A stretch of 64,000 nucleotides of DNA, taken from the NCBI RefSeq assembly GCF_002953715.1, contig NZ_CP025017.1, positions 186,001 through 250,000 of the forward strand, read 5' to 3'. This stretch comes from Rhizobium leguminosarum (lineage in GTDB: Bacteria; Pseudomonadota; Alphaproteobacteria; Rhizobiales; Rhizobiaceae). Below, piece after piece: positions 42,125 through 50,547 of this stretch (the stretch's first letter is position 1; each line of letters begins with the position of its first letter). The notes under the pieces were generated by a model. That model did no database searches, was not told the DNA's origin, and saw nothing but the letters and a program-made list of their open reading frames with translations. The position numbers and the translations under genes are program-made.

Positions 42125-44034
42125 TCTGCTGCCTCCTGCACGTGCGCCCGCGCACGGTCCCAGACCGTGCAAAGCCGGGAATATCGTTTCGCCATCTCTT
42201 CGACAGCCTCTTCATCACTGATCGAGCCCTCGAACCAGCCGCGGGCGACGGAGCCGAAGATCGTCCGGCCGACGGCAAATCCCTTGACGAGTGGGAAGCT
42301 CGCGGCAACTTCAAAGCTCGCCTTCAACACGTCCTCCGGCGCATCCAGGCCGAGGACCACGATCCCTCTTGTATGACGATCGTTTTCCTCGATGGCGGCA
42401 CAGACCCTCGCCCAGGCTTCGGGCTCGTCCATCGGTTCGAGCTTCCACCAGTCAGGAAAAATGCCTTCGGCATAGAAGCGGAGGATCAGTGTCGCGGTTG
42501 TGTCCGTGGTGATGCTTGCGACCTTGGAAGGGATGACCTCGAGCAGGAATTCCAGTCTGTTGCGGCGCGAGGCCACGTAAAGCCGCCGCACTTCCGCCAG
42601 TTGCCGGCCCCAGGTCGCATCGTCATCATCGGGGTGGCAGAAGCAGAGCACCTTGACGACGTTCTCGCGTGCCCATTCCGAAAGCCCCCCGCAATCGGGA
42701 CCGAGTGACGGCTCCAGGCTAAGCGGCCGCGACCCCGGCCACTCGCAGGGTCTGCCGATCCAAAGGCCGGTCCCGGAGGCGGCGTGTAGTGCGCGCCGGC
42801 CAATTCGGTCGTCGCAGAGGATTCCGTAGCCGGAACGCCCGTTCTGCACCTTGAGTGCCGCTTCAAGGCAAAGCTCCTTGAAAGCGCCGCCCTTCGACGC
42901 CGTGTAGCCCGCCATGCTTTCGAGCTGCATCCGGTGATCGAAGGCGAAGACTCGCATCTCAGACCAGTCGCCATGCCGGTTGGTCGACCAGTGTATCTGC
43001 TCCAGCTCGGGATCATTGCGCAGATCGGGGCGCGTCATGCCGCGCTCGAGGAAGAAATTCAGCTCCTGAAGTGACGGATATGCCGGCGTGCAGCCGTGAC
43101 GGGAGACTGCAAAAGCGCCGCAGGCATTGGCGTATCTGAGCGCGGTCGGCCAGTCCTCGCCATCAAGCCAGCCTTTCAGCAGCCCGGCGAAAAAGCCGTC
43201 TCCGGCACCGAGAACGTTGAAGACTTCGACCGGGAAACCCTCGCCCGAAATGCCCTCGTCCAGATTATCCGGTATCGCATCTTCGAATGCGACCGCCCCT
43301 TTGGCGCCGCGCTTGCAGACGAGCGTCGCCGCAGTCACGGCCCGCACGGTCCGCAGGGCCGCCACGGTATCGGTCGTCCCGCCGGCGATGTGGAATTCTT
43401 CCTCTGTCCCGACGATCAGATCGAACAGATGAAGCGTCGTCTGGAGTCTTTCGGTCACCTGCCCGCTTGCCACATAGCGGCTTTCCCCCTCGCCATGGCC
43501 GGCCACCCCCCAAAGGTTTGGGCGATAGTCGATGTCGAGAGCCGTTTTGGCGTCATGCTTGCGGGCAAAGCCGAGTGCCTTGAGCACGGCCGCTTCCGTG
43601 CGCGGATGGGAGAGGTGTGTTCCCGTCACCAGCACCGAACGGGCGCTGGAAACGAAAGCCTCGTCGATATCCTCCTCGCAAAGCGCCATGTCGGCGCAAT
43701 TTTCCCGGTAGAATATCAACGGGAAACGTTCCTCGTCGCGGATCCCGAGAATGACGAGTGCCGTCAGCCGCTCGGGATCCGTCACGACGCCCCTGCCGTC
43801 GACGCCATGCCGGGCAAGCTCCTCGCGGATGAACCGGCCCATATGCTCATCGCCCACCCGGGAGATCAGTGCCGACTTGAGGCCCAGCCGCGCCGTGCCG
43901 CAGGCAATGTTGGTCGGACTGCCGCCGATATACTTTTCGAAGGATCCCATATCCTCCAGCCGTCCTCCGACCTGCGCCCCATAGAGGTCGACGCCGGCGC
44001 GCCCGATCGTGATCACGTCCAATGTCTTGGTCAT
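42121..44034 (-). CDS. iolC: 5-dehydro-2-deoxygluconokinase fused to a DUF2090 domain (IolC)
   Basis: A 637-residue two-domain protein. Residues about 1-330 are a PfkB-family sugar kinase with IGGSPTNIACGTARLG and the catalytic VLGAGDGFFAGLLKG. From about residue 335 to the end is a DUF2090 aldolase-like barrel (VFAFDHRMQLESMAGY; GIVVLGLDAPEDVL; GFAVGRTIFG). This fusion is common in alphaproteobacterial IolC, and the second domain is suspected to act as the IolJ-type aldolase. It overlaps iolD by 4 nt and lies after a short GC hairpin. Confidence 0.88.
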   Translation of the reverse strand: MTKTLDVITIGRAGVDLYGAQVGGRLEDMGSFEKYIGGSPTNIACGTARLGLKSALISRVGDEHMGRFIREELARHGVDGRGVVTDPERLTALVILGIRDEERFPLIFYRENCADMALCEEDIDEAFVSSARSVLVTGTHLSHPRTEAAVLKALGFARKHDAKTALDIDYRPNLWGVAGHGEGESRYVASGQVTERLQTTLHLFDLIVGTEEEFHIAGGTTDTVAALRTVRAVTAATLVCKRGAKGAVAFEDAIPDNLDEGISGEGFPVEVFNVLGAGDGFFAGLLKGWLDGEDWPTALRYANACGAFAVSRHGCTPAYPSLQELNFFLERGMTRPDLRNDPELEQIHWSTNRHGDWSEMRVFAFDHRMQLESMAGYTASKGGAFKELCLEAALKVQNGRSGYGILCDDRIGRRALHAASGTGLWIGRPCEWPGSRPLSLEPSLGPDCGGLSEWARENVVKVLCFCHPDDDDATWGRQLAEVRRLYVASRRNRLEFLLEVIPSKVASITTDTTATLILRFYAEGIFPDWWKLEPMDEPEAWARVCAAIEENDRHTRGIVVLGLDAPEDVLKASFEVAASFPLVKGFAVGRTIFGSVARGWFEGSISDEEAVEEMAKRYSRLCTVWDRARAHVQEAAE

Positions 44035-44114
44035 GTCGGTTTCCTCGCAGTACTATTGAATTCTGTCATGGTGATCCGCCGGCCTCTTCGCAGGAAACGA
44101 CCAATGCAAAGGGA

Positions 44115-44138
44115 GCGCGGGCGAACGACCGCCCGCGC
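44115..44138 (-). other. Intercistronic hairpin upstream of iolC
   Basis: GCGCGGGCG pairs with CGCCCGCGC (9 bp, 6-nt loop) between the isomerase stop and iolC. There is no T-run; it probably tunes mRNA stability within the operon. Confidence 0.45.
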
Positions 44139-44145
44139 CTGTCCA

Positions 44146-45087
44146 TCAGCGGCTGATTGTTGCCTGCAGTGCATCGATGGAGGATTGGATGCCGGCCTCG
44201 GTCGACATGGTGAAGTCTTCCATCTCGAGGCTGACCCAATCGTTGTAGCCGACCATGCGCACCACGGAGAAGAACTCCTTCCACCATTGCAGGTCATGGC
44301 CGGCGCCGACGGCGACATAGTTCCAGCTGCGATTGGCGACGTCGGTTACGTCCTTGAGCTCGAGCAAGCCGTTGACGTCGGCGAGGCCCCGCTCGATGCG
44401 GGTATCCTTGCCATGGCAATGATGGATGGCATTGCCCAGCGCACGGGCGGAGGCGATCGGGTCGGCGCCCATCCACATCAGATGCGACGGATCGAGGTTC
44501 ATGCCGACCTTCGCACCGACTTCGTTGCGCAGGCGGAAGAGGGTCTCGGGGTTCCATACGAGCATGGCCGAGAAGTTTTCCAGCGCGTATTTTTCGACGC
44601 CGACTTCATCGGCGAGCTTGACCAGGCCGTGCCAGAGCGGGAAGGCCCGATCTTCCCACTGATATCGGTCGCGCTCAGGCATCTCGTTCGGCCAGCTCTT
44701 GGTGTAGACCAGCCAGTTCGGCACCGTGTCGCCGGGGGCGGCTTCCGGCAGGCCGGACATGGTGACGATCTTCTTCACGCCGATTTCGCCGGCGAGCCGG
44801 ATGGTGTCTTCCATTTCCTTGCGGTGGCGCTTGCCCATGTCACCCGGATCGAGCGGGTTTGCCGAGCAATTCAGCGCGGCGATTTCCAGGCCGCGGGCTT
44901 CGATTTCCTTCAACTTGGTCTTGAGCAGGCCCCGGTCGGCCAGCAGCTCGTCGGCACGGAAGTGCGGTCCGCGCGACCAGCCGCCGCCGGTCATCTCGAT
45001 ACCTTCGACACCAAGTTTGATGCATTTGTCGAGCATGTCAGTGAAGGAAAGGTCGCCCATCACATCGGTGCAGATCGATAGTTTCAT
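44146..45087 (-). CDS. Sugar phosphate isomerase/epimerase-family TIM-barrel protein
   Basis: A 313-residue xylose-isomerase-like (AP-endonuclease-2 fold) barrel. Probable metal ligands are in YALENFSA, VGMNLDPSHLMWMG, AIHHCHGKDT and VSLEMEDF. In this setting it could be an IolI/IolE-type inosose isomerase or dehydratase, but the sequence does not decide between them. It is on the same strand between the Gfo/Idh dehydrogenase and iolC. Confidence 0.83.
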   Translation of the reverse strand: MKLSICTDVMGDLSFTDMLDKCIKLGVEGIEMTGGGWSRGPHFRADELLADRGLLKTKLKEIEARGLEIAALNCSANPLDPGDMGKRHRKEMEDTIRLAGEIGVKKIVTMSGLPEAAPGDTVPNWLVYTKSWPNEMPERDRYQWEDRAFPLWHGLVKLADEVGVEKYALENFSAMLVWNPETLFRLRNEVGAKVGMNLDPSHLMWMGADPIASARALGNAIHHCHGKDTRIERGLADVNGLLELKDVTDVANRSWNYVAVGAGHDLQWWKEFFSVVRMVGYNDWVSLEMEDFTMSTEAGIQSSIDALQATISR

Positions 45088-45184
45088 GTCATTGTCTTTC
45101 TAAAAGAGGGTGCCGGGCTAAAAGGGGGTGTCGGGGACGCGCCTGGGAGGAGGATGGAGGAGATCCGACGCGCCCCCTGATCGA

Positions 45185-46357
45185 TCACTTGAACTCGACC
45201 CAGGCCGAACCTGCGTCCGCCGAGCGAACGCAGTTTTCCAGCCAGCGCACACCTTCGGTGCCGGCTTCGATGCCGGGATAATGATGGCCTTTGAGGAATG
45301 CCTCGTCGCCGCGACGTTTTGCGTCGATCGCCTGGGCGATCCAGAGGTAGATGTTCGCCCAGCTGTCGCCCAAGCCTTCGGTGTGCAGCGCGCCCATGCG
45401 ATCGTAGGCGAGGCTTTCCTCTTCGAGGTAGGGCATGCCGTGATGCAAAGTGCGGTTCGGTTCACCCTGTACTTCGTAAATCAGCTGGTCCGGGTGGGAA
45501 TCAGACCATTCGACGGAGGCCTTGGAGCCGACGAAACGGTAGCGCTGCGAACCCATATTCCCGGCATTCACCGAGGATACCCAGAGACGGCCGCGGGCGC
45601 CGTTGTCGTAATGCATGAGAACGGTCGCATGGTCTTCGAGTGGCGCACGGGTCGGAATGAAGGCCTTGCGGTCGCAGAGCAGCTTTTCGATCTTCATATG
45701 CGGCAGCACTACTTCGGAGAGATGGTAGAGGTGCGTGCCGATATCGCCGAGAACGAAGGTCGGGCCGGCCGTCTTGGGATTGGTGCGCCATTTCAAGGCT
45801 TCGCCGGCGCCGACATCGTCGCCCGAGTTGAAGCCGTGGGTATATTGCATGTCGACGATGCGGATATCGCCGAGCATGCCCTTCTTGACCATCGCCGCCA
45901 TCTGGTGAACCAGCGGATGGCCGGTGAAGCCGTAGGTGACACCGACGATCAGGCCCTTCTCTTTGGCCAGCTTGGCGACCTCGTCGCATTCGGCGACGGT
46001 GAAGAACAGCGGCTTTTCGCAAATCACGTGAAGACCGGCTTCGAGGCACGCCTTGGTGATCTCGTAGTGGGTGAAGTTCGGCGTGGCGATCGAGACGACC
46101 TCGACGCCGTCCTCACGCCCGGCCTCCTTGGCGATCAGTTCCTTATAGTCGCCATAGCACCTGTCCGCAGTAACGCCGATCTGCGTGCCGAAGTCGCGTC
46201 CACGCTCGGCGTCGAGATCGAAAGCTCCGCAGATAAGCCGGTAGGTGCCGTCCCGCTGGGCGCCGGTTCTATGCTTGTAGCCCACCTGCCCGGTGCGGCC
46301 GCCGCCGACCATGCCCCAAAGCAGGGGGCGCTCGATGGATCTTTCTCCGTTGATCAT
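45185..46357 (-). CDS. Gfo/Idh/MocA-family oxidoreductase
   Basis: A 390-residue NAD(P)-dependent dehydrogenase. The N-terminal Rossmann region GMVGGGRTGQVG is followed by VSIATPNFTHYEI and the family's EKP motif (CEKPLFF). A possible catalytic Asp-His pair is in VLGDIGTHLYHL. Relatives include inositol 2-dehydrogenases (IolG) and MocA. In this operon it may perform the initial oxidation of the imported polyol. Confidence 0.86.
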   Translation of the reverse strand: MINGERSIERPLLWGMVGGGRTGQVGYKHRTGAQRDGTYRLICGAFDLDAERGRDFGTQIGVTADRCYGDYKELIAKEAGREDGVEVVSIATPNFTHYEITKACLEAGLHVICEKPLFFTVAECDEVAKLAKEKGLIVGVTYGFTGHPLVHQMAAMVKKGMLGDIRIVDMQYTHGFNSGDDVGAGEALKWRTNPKTAGPTFVLGDIGTHLYHLSEVVLPHMKIEKLLCDRKAFIPTRAPLEDHATVLMHYDNGARGRLWVSSVNAGNMGSQRYRFVGSKASVEWSDSHPDQLIYEVQGEPNRTLHHGMPYLEEESLAYDRMGALHTEGLGDSWANIYLWIAQAIDAKRRGDEAFLKGHHYPGIEAGTEGVRWLENCVRSADAGSAWVEFK

Positions 46358-46475
46358 CTTCTGTCCTTCCAGGAATGATGTCTGTGATGTTTAAGCGTTC
46401 TGGGCAGAACCCCGGTCGCGGTCGCTCGCGCCAATCGCCTGGCTGCATCGCGAACCGCTAGAGGGGCATCGCGCG

Positions 46476-47381
46476 TTATTTCGCGGTCCAGTATTTGTCG
46501 ACGAAGCGCTGCATTTCGGCGCGCATGAACTTGCCGGAGTGGTCGGCCTTGTCCTCCCAGGCGAAGACGCATGCGGTCATGATGCCGTCGAACCCGATCT
46601 CCGCCAGCGTGCTGAAGAAGTCTTCCCAGGGAACCTCGCCCTGACCGATGTTCAGGTGCTGATGCACCCTGGCCTGCGTGCCCGGAGGATTGAGGATGTA
46701 GCGGAGCCCCGAGGAGGCCTTATGATTGAAAGTGTCGCCGACATGAACATGGGCGAGCACGTCCTTTGCTTCCCGGAGCATCGCCTTGGTGTCATCGCCA
46801 AAATAGAAGGTATGCGGCGCGCAATAGAGGAACTTGACGTTCTTCGAGTTGACCGTCCTGATGATATCGAGCGCCGGCTGCAGGGTTTCGCACCAATCCT
46901 CGGGATGCGGTTCGACGTGCAGGTTTATGCCTTCCTTTTCAAAGATCGGCACCAACTCTTCCATCGAGCGCCACCAGGCGTCTTCGCAGGCCTCGATCAT
47001 GGAACCGGTATGGCAGCAGTAGCACGAACCCTTGTCCGGATGGGGCCCGCGGCCGAATTCCGAGTTCATCGTGTCGACGCCGAGTTCGACACTGATCTCG
47101 ATGGCGCGCTTCCAGTGCTTGACGGCAGCTTGCCGCTCATTTTCATCGTTCGAGGCCCACCGATACATTGGCAGGATCGAGGCAATGCCGACATTGGCAT
47201 CGGCAAGCGCTTTCTTGAATGCCTTGGCGCGGGCCGGAAACACGCGGGGCGCCTTGAACCACTCGAGAAAATCGGCCCGCGGGCTGAGCTCTATCCACTC
47301 GTATCCGAGTTCAGCCACCTTCGAGGGCAATTCTTCGAGTGAGAGGTGGCGATGCATAAAGGGATCGATTGCAATCTTCAT
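46476..47381 (-). CDS. Sugar phosphate isomerase/epimerase resembling IolH
   Basis: A 301-residue xylose-isomerase-like barrel. From memory it closely follows Bacillus IolH in several blocks: WIELSPRADF, YRWASNDENERQAAVKHWKRAIEI, SMEELVPIFEKEGI, LYCAPHTFYFG and ILNPPGTQARVHQH. IolH has been linked to inositol catabolism without a settled reaction. It is the first enzyme gene after the transporter genes of this operon. Confidence 0.83.
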   Translation of the reverse strand: MKIAIDPFMHRHLSLEELPSKVAELGYEWIELSPRADFLEWFKAPRVFPARAKAFKKALADANVGIASILPMYRWASNDENERQAAVKHWKRAIEISVELGVDTMNSEFGRGPHPDKGSCYCCHTGSMIEACEDAWWRSMEELVPIFEKEGINLHVEPHPEDWCETLQPALDIIRTVNSKNVKFLYCAPHTFYFGDDTKAMLREAKDVLAHVHVGDTFNHKASSGLRYILNPPGTQARVHQHLNIGQGEVPWEDFFSTLAEIGFDGIMTACVFAWEDKADHSGKFMRAEMQRFVDKYWTAK

Positions 47382-47473
47382 GGCTGTTACCCGTCCGATG
47401 ATTGTGCTGGGCCATCCCGCCGGGGTAGGCGAGCTCTTTAGAGTTTCTGGAGTTCATCCGCGGCGGCGGTCGG

Positions 47474-48286
47474 TCAGACCGGCGGGGGATGTCCGCTATG
47501 CGCTGTCGAGTACGCCTCGATCTCGGCTTCGAGTTCGGCCATGGCCTCGCCTCCTGCCATCAGGTCGGTAATCTCTTCGCGCGTCTTTTCGCCCTTGCGG
47601 AAGTCGGCCGCCTTCGCACCCTTGATGAGCACCGCGAAGTGGTCTCCCACCGTCATGGCGTGAATGACGTTGTGAGTGATGAAAATGACGGCCAGGCCGC
47701 GACGGCGCGCTTCCAGGACGATACGCAGCACATGCGCCGCCTCCTTGACGCCGAGAGCGGCGGTCGGCTCGTCGAGGATCAGCACCCGGGCGCCGAAGTG
47801 GACGGCTCGGGCGATTGCCAGGGATTGCCGCTCTCCGCCCGACAGACCGCCGATCAGGCGATCGCCATCGTCGATGCGGGTGATGCCGAACTCGCGCACG
47901 GCCTTGACCGCGATTTCATTGGCCGCCTTGCGGTCGTAGATTTTAAACGGGCCGAAGCCCTTGGTCAGTTCCCGCCCGACGAAGAACGAACGGCCGATGC
48001 TCATCAGCGGAAAGGTGCCGCCGAACTGATGGACGGTCGCGATGCCGAGGTCTGCAGCTTCGCGCGGATTCTGGAAGACGATCGGTCGGCCTTCGAACTT
48101 CACCGCACCGCTTGTCGGCTTGTAGACACCGGCAAAGGTCTTGATCAGGGTGGACTTTCCCGCGCCATTGTCACCCAGCAGGCAAAGTACTTCACCGGGA
48201 TGGACGCTCAATGTGATGTCATAGAGCACATCGATCGGGCCGAAGGACTTGTTGACGTTTTCAAGTTCAAGAATTGGGCCAGCCAT
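47474..48286 (-). CDS. CUT2-type ABC transporter ATP-binding protein, single domain
   Basis: A 270-residue ATPase with one nucleotide-binding domain rather than the usual CUT2 tandem, as in the rhizobial fructose FrcA type. Walker A is GDNGAGKST, the signature LSGGERQSLAIARAV and Walker B LILDEPTAALGV. It lies 10 nt after the permease gene. Two copies presumably act with the permease at 48297. Confidence 0.9.
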   Translation of the reverse strand: MAGPILELENVNKSFGPIDVLYDITLSVHPGEVLCLLGDNGAGKSTLIKTFAGVYKPTSGAVKFEGRPIVFQNPREAADLGIATVHQFGGTFPLMSIGRSFFVGRELTKGFGPFKIYDRKAANEIAVKAVREFGITRIDDGDRLIGGLSGGERQSLAIARAVHFGARVLILDEPTAALGVKEAAHVLRIVLEARRRGLAVIFITHNVIHAMTVGDHFAVLIKGAKAADFRKGEKTREEITDLMAGGEAMAELEAEIEAYSTAHSGHPPPV

Positions 48287-48296
48287 GTCTCAGCTC

Positions 48297-49295
48297 TCAC
48301 TTCTTCTTCTTGGGTGAATAGGTCAGCGCCATCTGGCGGAACGTATTGTTCATGAGGACGGCCACGAGCAGCATCACGCCGATGATCAGGCTCGACCAAT
48401 TGCGGTCGAAGGTCGTGAAATAGATGCCTTGGTTGACGACGGCGAAGGTGATCGTGCCGAAGAAGATCCCGATCACCGACCCGAACCCTCCGGTCAGCAG
48501 CACACCTCCGACGACGACCGAGATGATCGAGTTGAAGATGAATGTCATTCCGCCCGAAACCTGCGCGGAATTGAACAGGATGGCCTGACACATGCCGACG
48601 AAGGAGGCGCTCATCGCCGAGAGGACGAAGAGGACCATCGTCAGACGGGTCGTCGGAATGCCGGCGTTGCGGGCACTGACCTTGTCTCCGCCCATCGCGA
48701 AAATCCAGTTCCCGTAAGGCGAGAAGTGAATGAAGAAGATGAAGATCGCGGTGATGGCCACCCACCACAGGATGATCACCTGAAACGACCCGGCCAGGAA
48801 TTGCCCGAAAAGAAACTTTGCCCAGGGGTCGGCAGTCAGCGCCACGCTCGTGGTGCCGGTGACGAGAACCGAGGTGCCAAGCATCAGGCCCTGTACAGCA
48901 AAGAGGGTGCCGAGCGTTACGATCAGCGAAGGCACGGCCGTGTGCACGACGAGGTAGCCGTTGACCAGCCCGACGATGAGGCCGAAGGCAAGCGCGCCGA
49001 GCATTCCGACCCATATGGGAAGATCGTAGTAGCCCGAGAGGACCGCGACCGTCATGGAGCCGGCCGGGATCATTGCGCCAATCGAAATGTCGAGATCGCC
49101 TGCGATCATCAAAAGTCCGATGGGAAGAGCGATAATGCCGAGATTGGCGGCGACGTTGAGCCAGCTTGCGGCGCCGGCGGGCTCCAGGAACTTGGTGCTG
49201 CCGAATACGACGAAGAACACGAGGACGCCGACAAGTCCGAGGAATGCACCCGCCTCGGGACGGCGCAATAGGTTGCCGAATGAAAGATTGTTCAT
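48297..49295 (-). CDS. CUT2-type ABC transporter permease
   Basis: A 332-residue BPD_transp_2-family membrane protein with about nine to ten helices. Typical segments are GLLMIAGDLDISIGAMIPAG, VPSLIVTLGTLFAVQGL and MGGDKVSARNAGIPTTRLTMV. The C-terminus is a short lysine-rich tail (SPKKKK). It is preceded by two GC hairpins separating it from the binding-protein gene. Confidence 0.88.
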   Translation of the reverse strand: MNNLSFGNLLRRPEAGAFLGLVGVLVFFVVFGSTKFLEPAGAASWLNVAANLGIIALPIGLLMIAGDLDISIGAMIPAGSMTVAVLSGYYDLPIWVGMLGALAFGLIVGLVNGYLVVHTAVPSLIVTLGTLFAVQGLMLGTSVLVTGTTSVALTADPWAKFLFGQFLAGSFQVIILWWVAITAIFIFFIHFSPYGNWIFAMGGDKVSARNAGIPTTRLTMVLFVLSAMSASFVGMCQAILFNSAQVSGGMTFIFNSIISVVVGGVLLTGGFGSVIGIFFGTITFAVVNQGIYFTTFDRNWSSLIIGVMLLVAVLMNNTFRQMALTYSPKKKK

Positions 49296-49327
49296 ATGCC
49301 TACCCCAGTTTGGGCGTGAATCTCCAG

Positions 49328-49386
49328 GAGCGTGGACGCGGTGGTCCGCACGCTCGATAAACTTCGACCCGCGGATATCCCGCGGG
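49328..49386 (-). other. Pair of intercistronic hairpins after the binding-protein gene
   Basis: GAGCGTG/CACGCTC (49328-49355, with an inner GGAC/GTCC stem) and CCCGCGG/CCGCGGG (49368-49386) lie between the receptor gene and the permease gene. Such structures commonly allow a higher level of receptor mRNA than of the downstream genes. Confidence 0.5.
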
Positions 49387-49406
49387 CCGGAGTCCGTTTC
49401 GAACGA

Positions 49407-50381
49407 TCAGCGAGCGCCTTCCTTGACGCCGGCCAGGGTGGCGTCGATGTTCGCCGCATCGACGATGCCCGGGCCGGTCAGCACCGGTGCGGTCGGCAGG
49501 TTGGTGCCGTAGTCGATATGCGCGGCGAGAAGCGAAACCCCCAGCAGCGACTGCAGGTAAGGCTGCTGGTCGATCGCAAAGGTCTGCGAACCGTCCTTGA
49601 TGCGGGCAAGCCCCGAGGCATTCAGGTCGAAGGTGCCATGCGCGACCTTGCCGACTTTGTTCGCCTGAGCGATCCCGCTTGCAGCCGCATCAGCGTCGGA
49701 AGCCCCAACATTGAGGACGCCGTCGATGGTGTCGTCCTGGAGCAGTGTCGCCTTGACGGCCTCGGCGATTGCCGTCTGATCGCCGAAGCTGGTCGCCGGC
49801 AATGGCAGCTGCTTGCCAGTGCCGCCCTTTCCGGTGATGCCGTCGATGACACCCTTGCAACGGGCCTCCTGGTTTGCCGCACCCGGGAGCGTATTGACGC
49901 AAATGACATTTTTCGCACCCTTGGACGCGAAATATTCGCCGCCTGCCTTGCCGGCCGTGTATTCATCCGAGCCGACATAGTTGATCGCGCCAAGCTCGCG
50001 AGCTTTGTCGATGTTGCCGGCATTCATGAGGATGACTTTGATGCCCGCAGCGACGGCAGCCTTGATGGCCTCGTCTTCCGCCTCGGGCACCCAGTCGGGC
50101 ACCACGATGCCGGTCACGCCCTGGCTGATGGCCGTGCGGACGAGCTGGGCGGCGTCAGGCCCGAGATTGTCGTAGGTCTGCAGCTGCAGATAGCTGACGG
50201 AGCCGCCATTCTTCTCGACGACGAGCCGGGCGTCATCGACGCCTTTCTTGATACGGCTCCAGAATTCGTCATCGGTCTTGCCGCCGACGACAGCAATATT
50301 CGCGGCCATGACAGAAGAAGCGCCAAGAACGAAAACAGCGCCAGCCAGCAGCCCGCGTACAGCGCGCATTGAAAAACTCAT
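49407..50381 (-). CDS. CUT2-type ABC transporter substrate-binding protein
   Basis: A periplasmic receptor of 324 residues with signal peptide MSFSMRAVRGLLAGAVFVLG and cleavage near VMA-ANI. Periplasmic-binding-protein-1-like features are GGKTDDEFWSRIKKGVDDA and VTGIVVPDWVPEAEDEAIKAA. The ATG at 50381 follows GGGAGGAAA. It is the first gene of the minus-strand operon and is divergent from a LacI regulator. An inositol or related polyol ligand is inferred from the enzymes downstream. Confidence 0.88.
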   Translation of the reverse strand: MSFSMRAVRGLLAGAVFVLGASSVMAANIAVVGGKTDDEFWSRIKKGVDDARLVVEKNGGSVSYLQLQTYDNLGPDAAQLVRTAISQGVTGIVVPDWVPEAEDEAIKAAVAAGIKVILMNAGNIDKARELGAINYVGSDEYTAGKAGGEYFASKGAKNVICVNTLPGAANQEARCKGVIDGITGKGGTGKQLPLPATSFGDQTAIAEAVKATLLQDDTIDGVLNVGASDADAAASGIAQANKVGKVAHGTFDLNASGLARIKDGSQTFAIDQQPYLQSLLGVSLLAAHIDYGTNLPTAPVLTGPGIVDAANIDATLAGVKEGAR

Positions 50382-50495
50382 GTGATTTCCTCCCAAAAAG
50401 GCGGTCGAGAGTAACAATTCCTCAAAGCAAGGCTCCCAACTCGCTGGAATATTTGTATCAACCGAATGCCGAAAATGGAATGCCTATTGCGTTTT

Positions 50496-50542
50496 AATGA
50501 AATTAATGTATCATTTCATTTCATCCAAAAATGGAATGAAAT
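50496..50542. promoter_or_regulatory. Operator array between the ABC operon and the LacI regulator
   Basis: AATGAAAT (50496), ATTTCATT (50513) and AATGAAAT (50535) form overlapping inverted repeats, and AAAATGGAATG occurs at 50472 and 50528. The cluster ends 6 bp before the regulator's ATG, suggesting autoregulation and control of the divergent operon. Confidence 0.55.
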
Positions 50543-50547
50543 ATATC

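Noticed and set aside
40304..42376. 690-codon plus-strand frame opposite iolD
   Set aside because: Antisense shadow; iolD on the minus strand has clear thiamine-diphosphate enzyme motifs and a 4-nt overlap with iolC.
43096..45081. 661-codon plus-strand frame opposite iolC and the isomerase gene
   Set aside because: It spans two good minus-strand genes and the gap between them, with no family similarity.
45118..45184. Repeated GACGCGCC bases thought to form a terminator hairpin
   Set aside because: The two copies are in direct, not inverted, orientation, so they do not form a stem.
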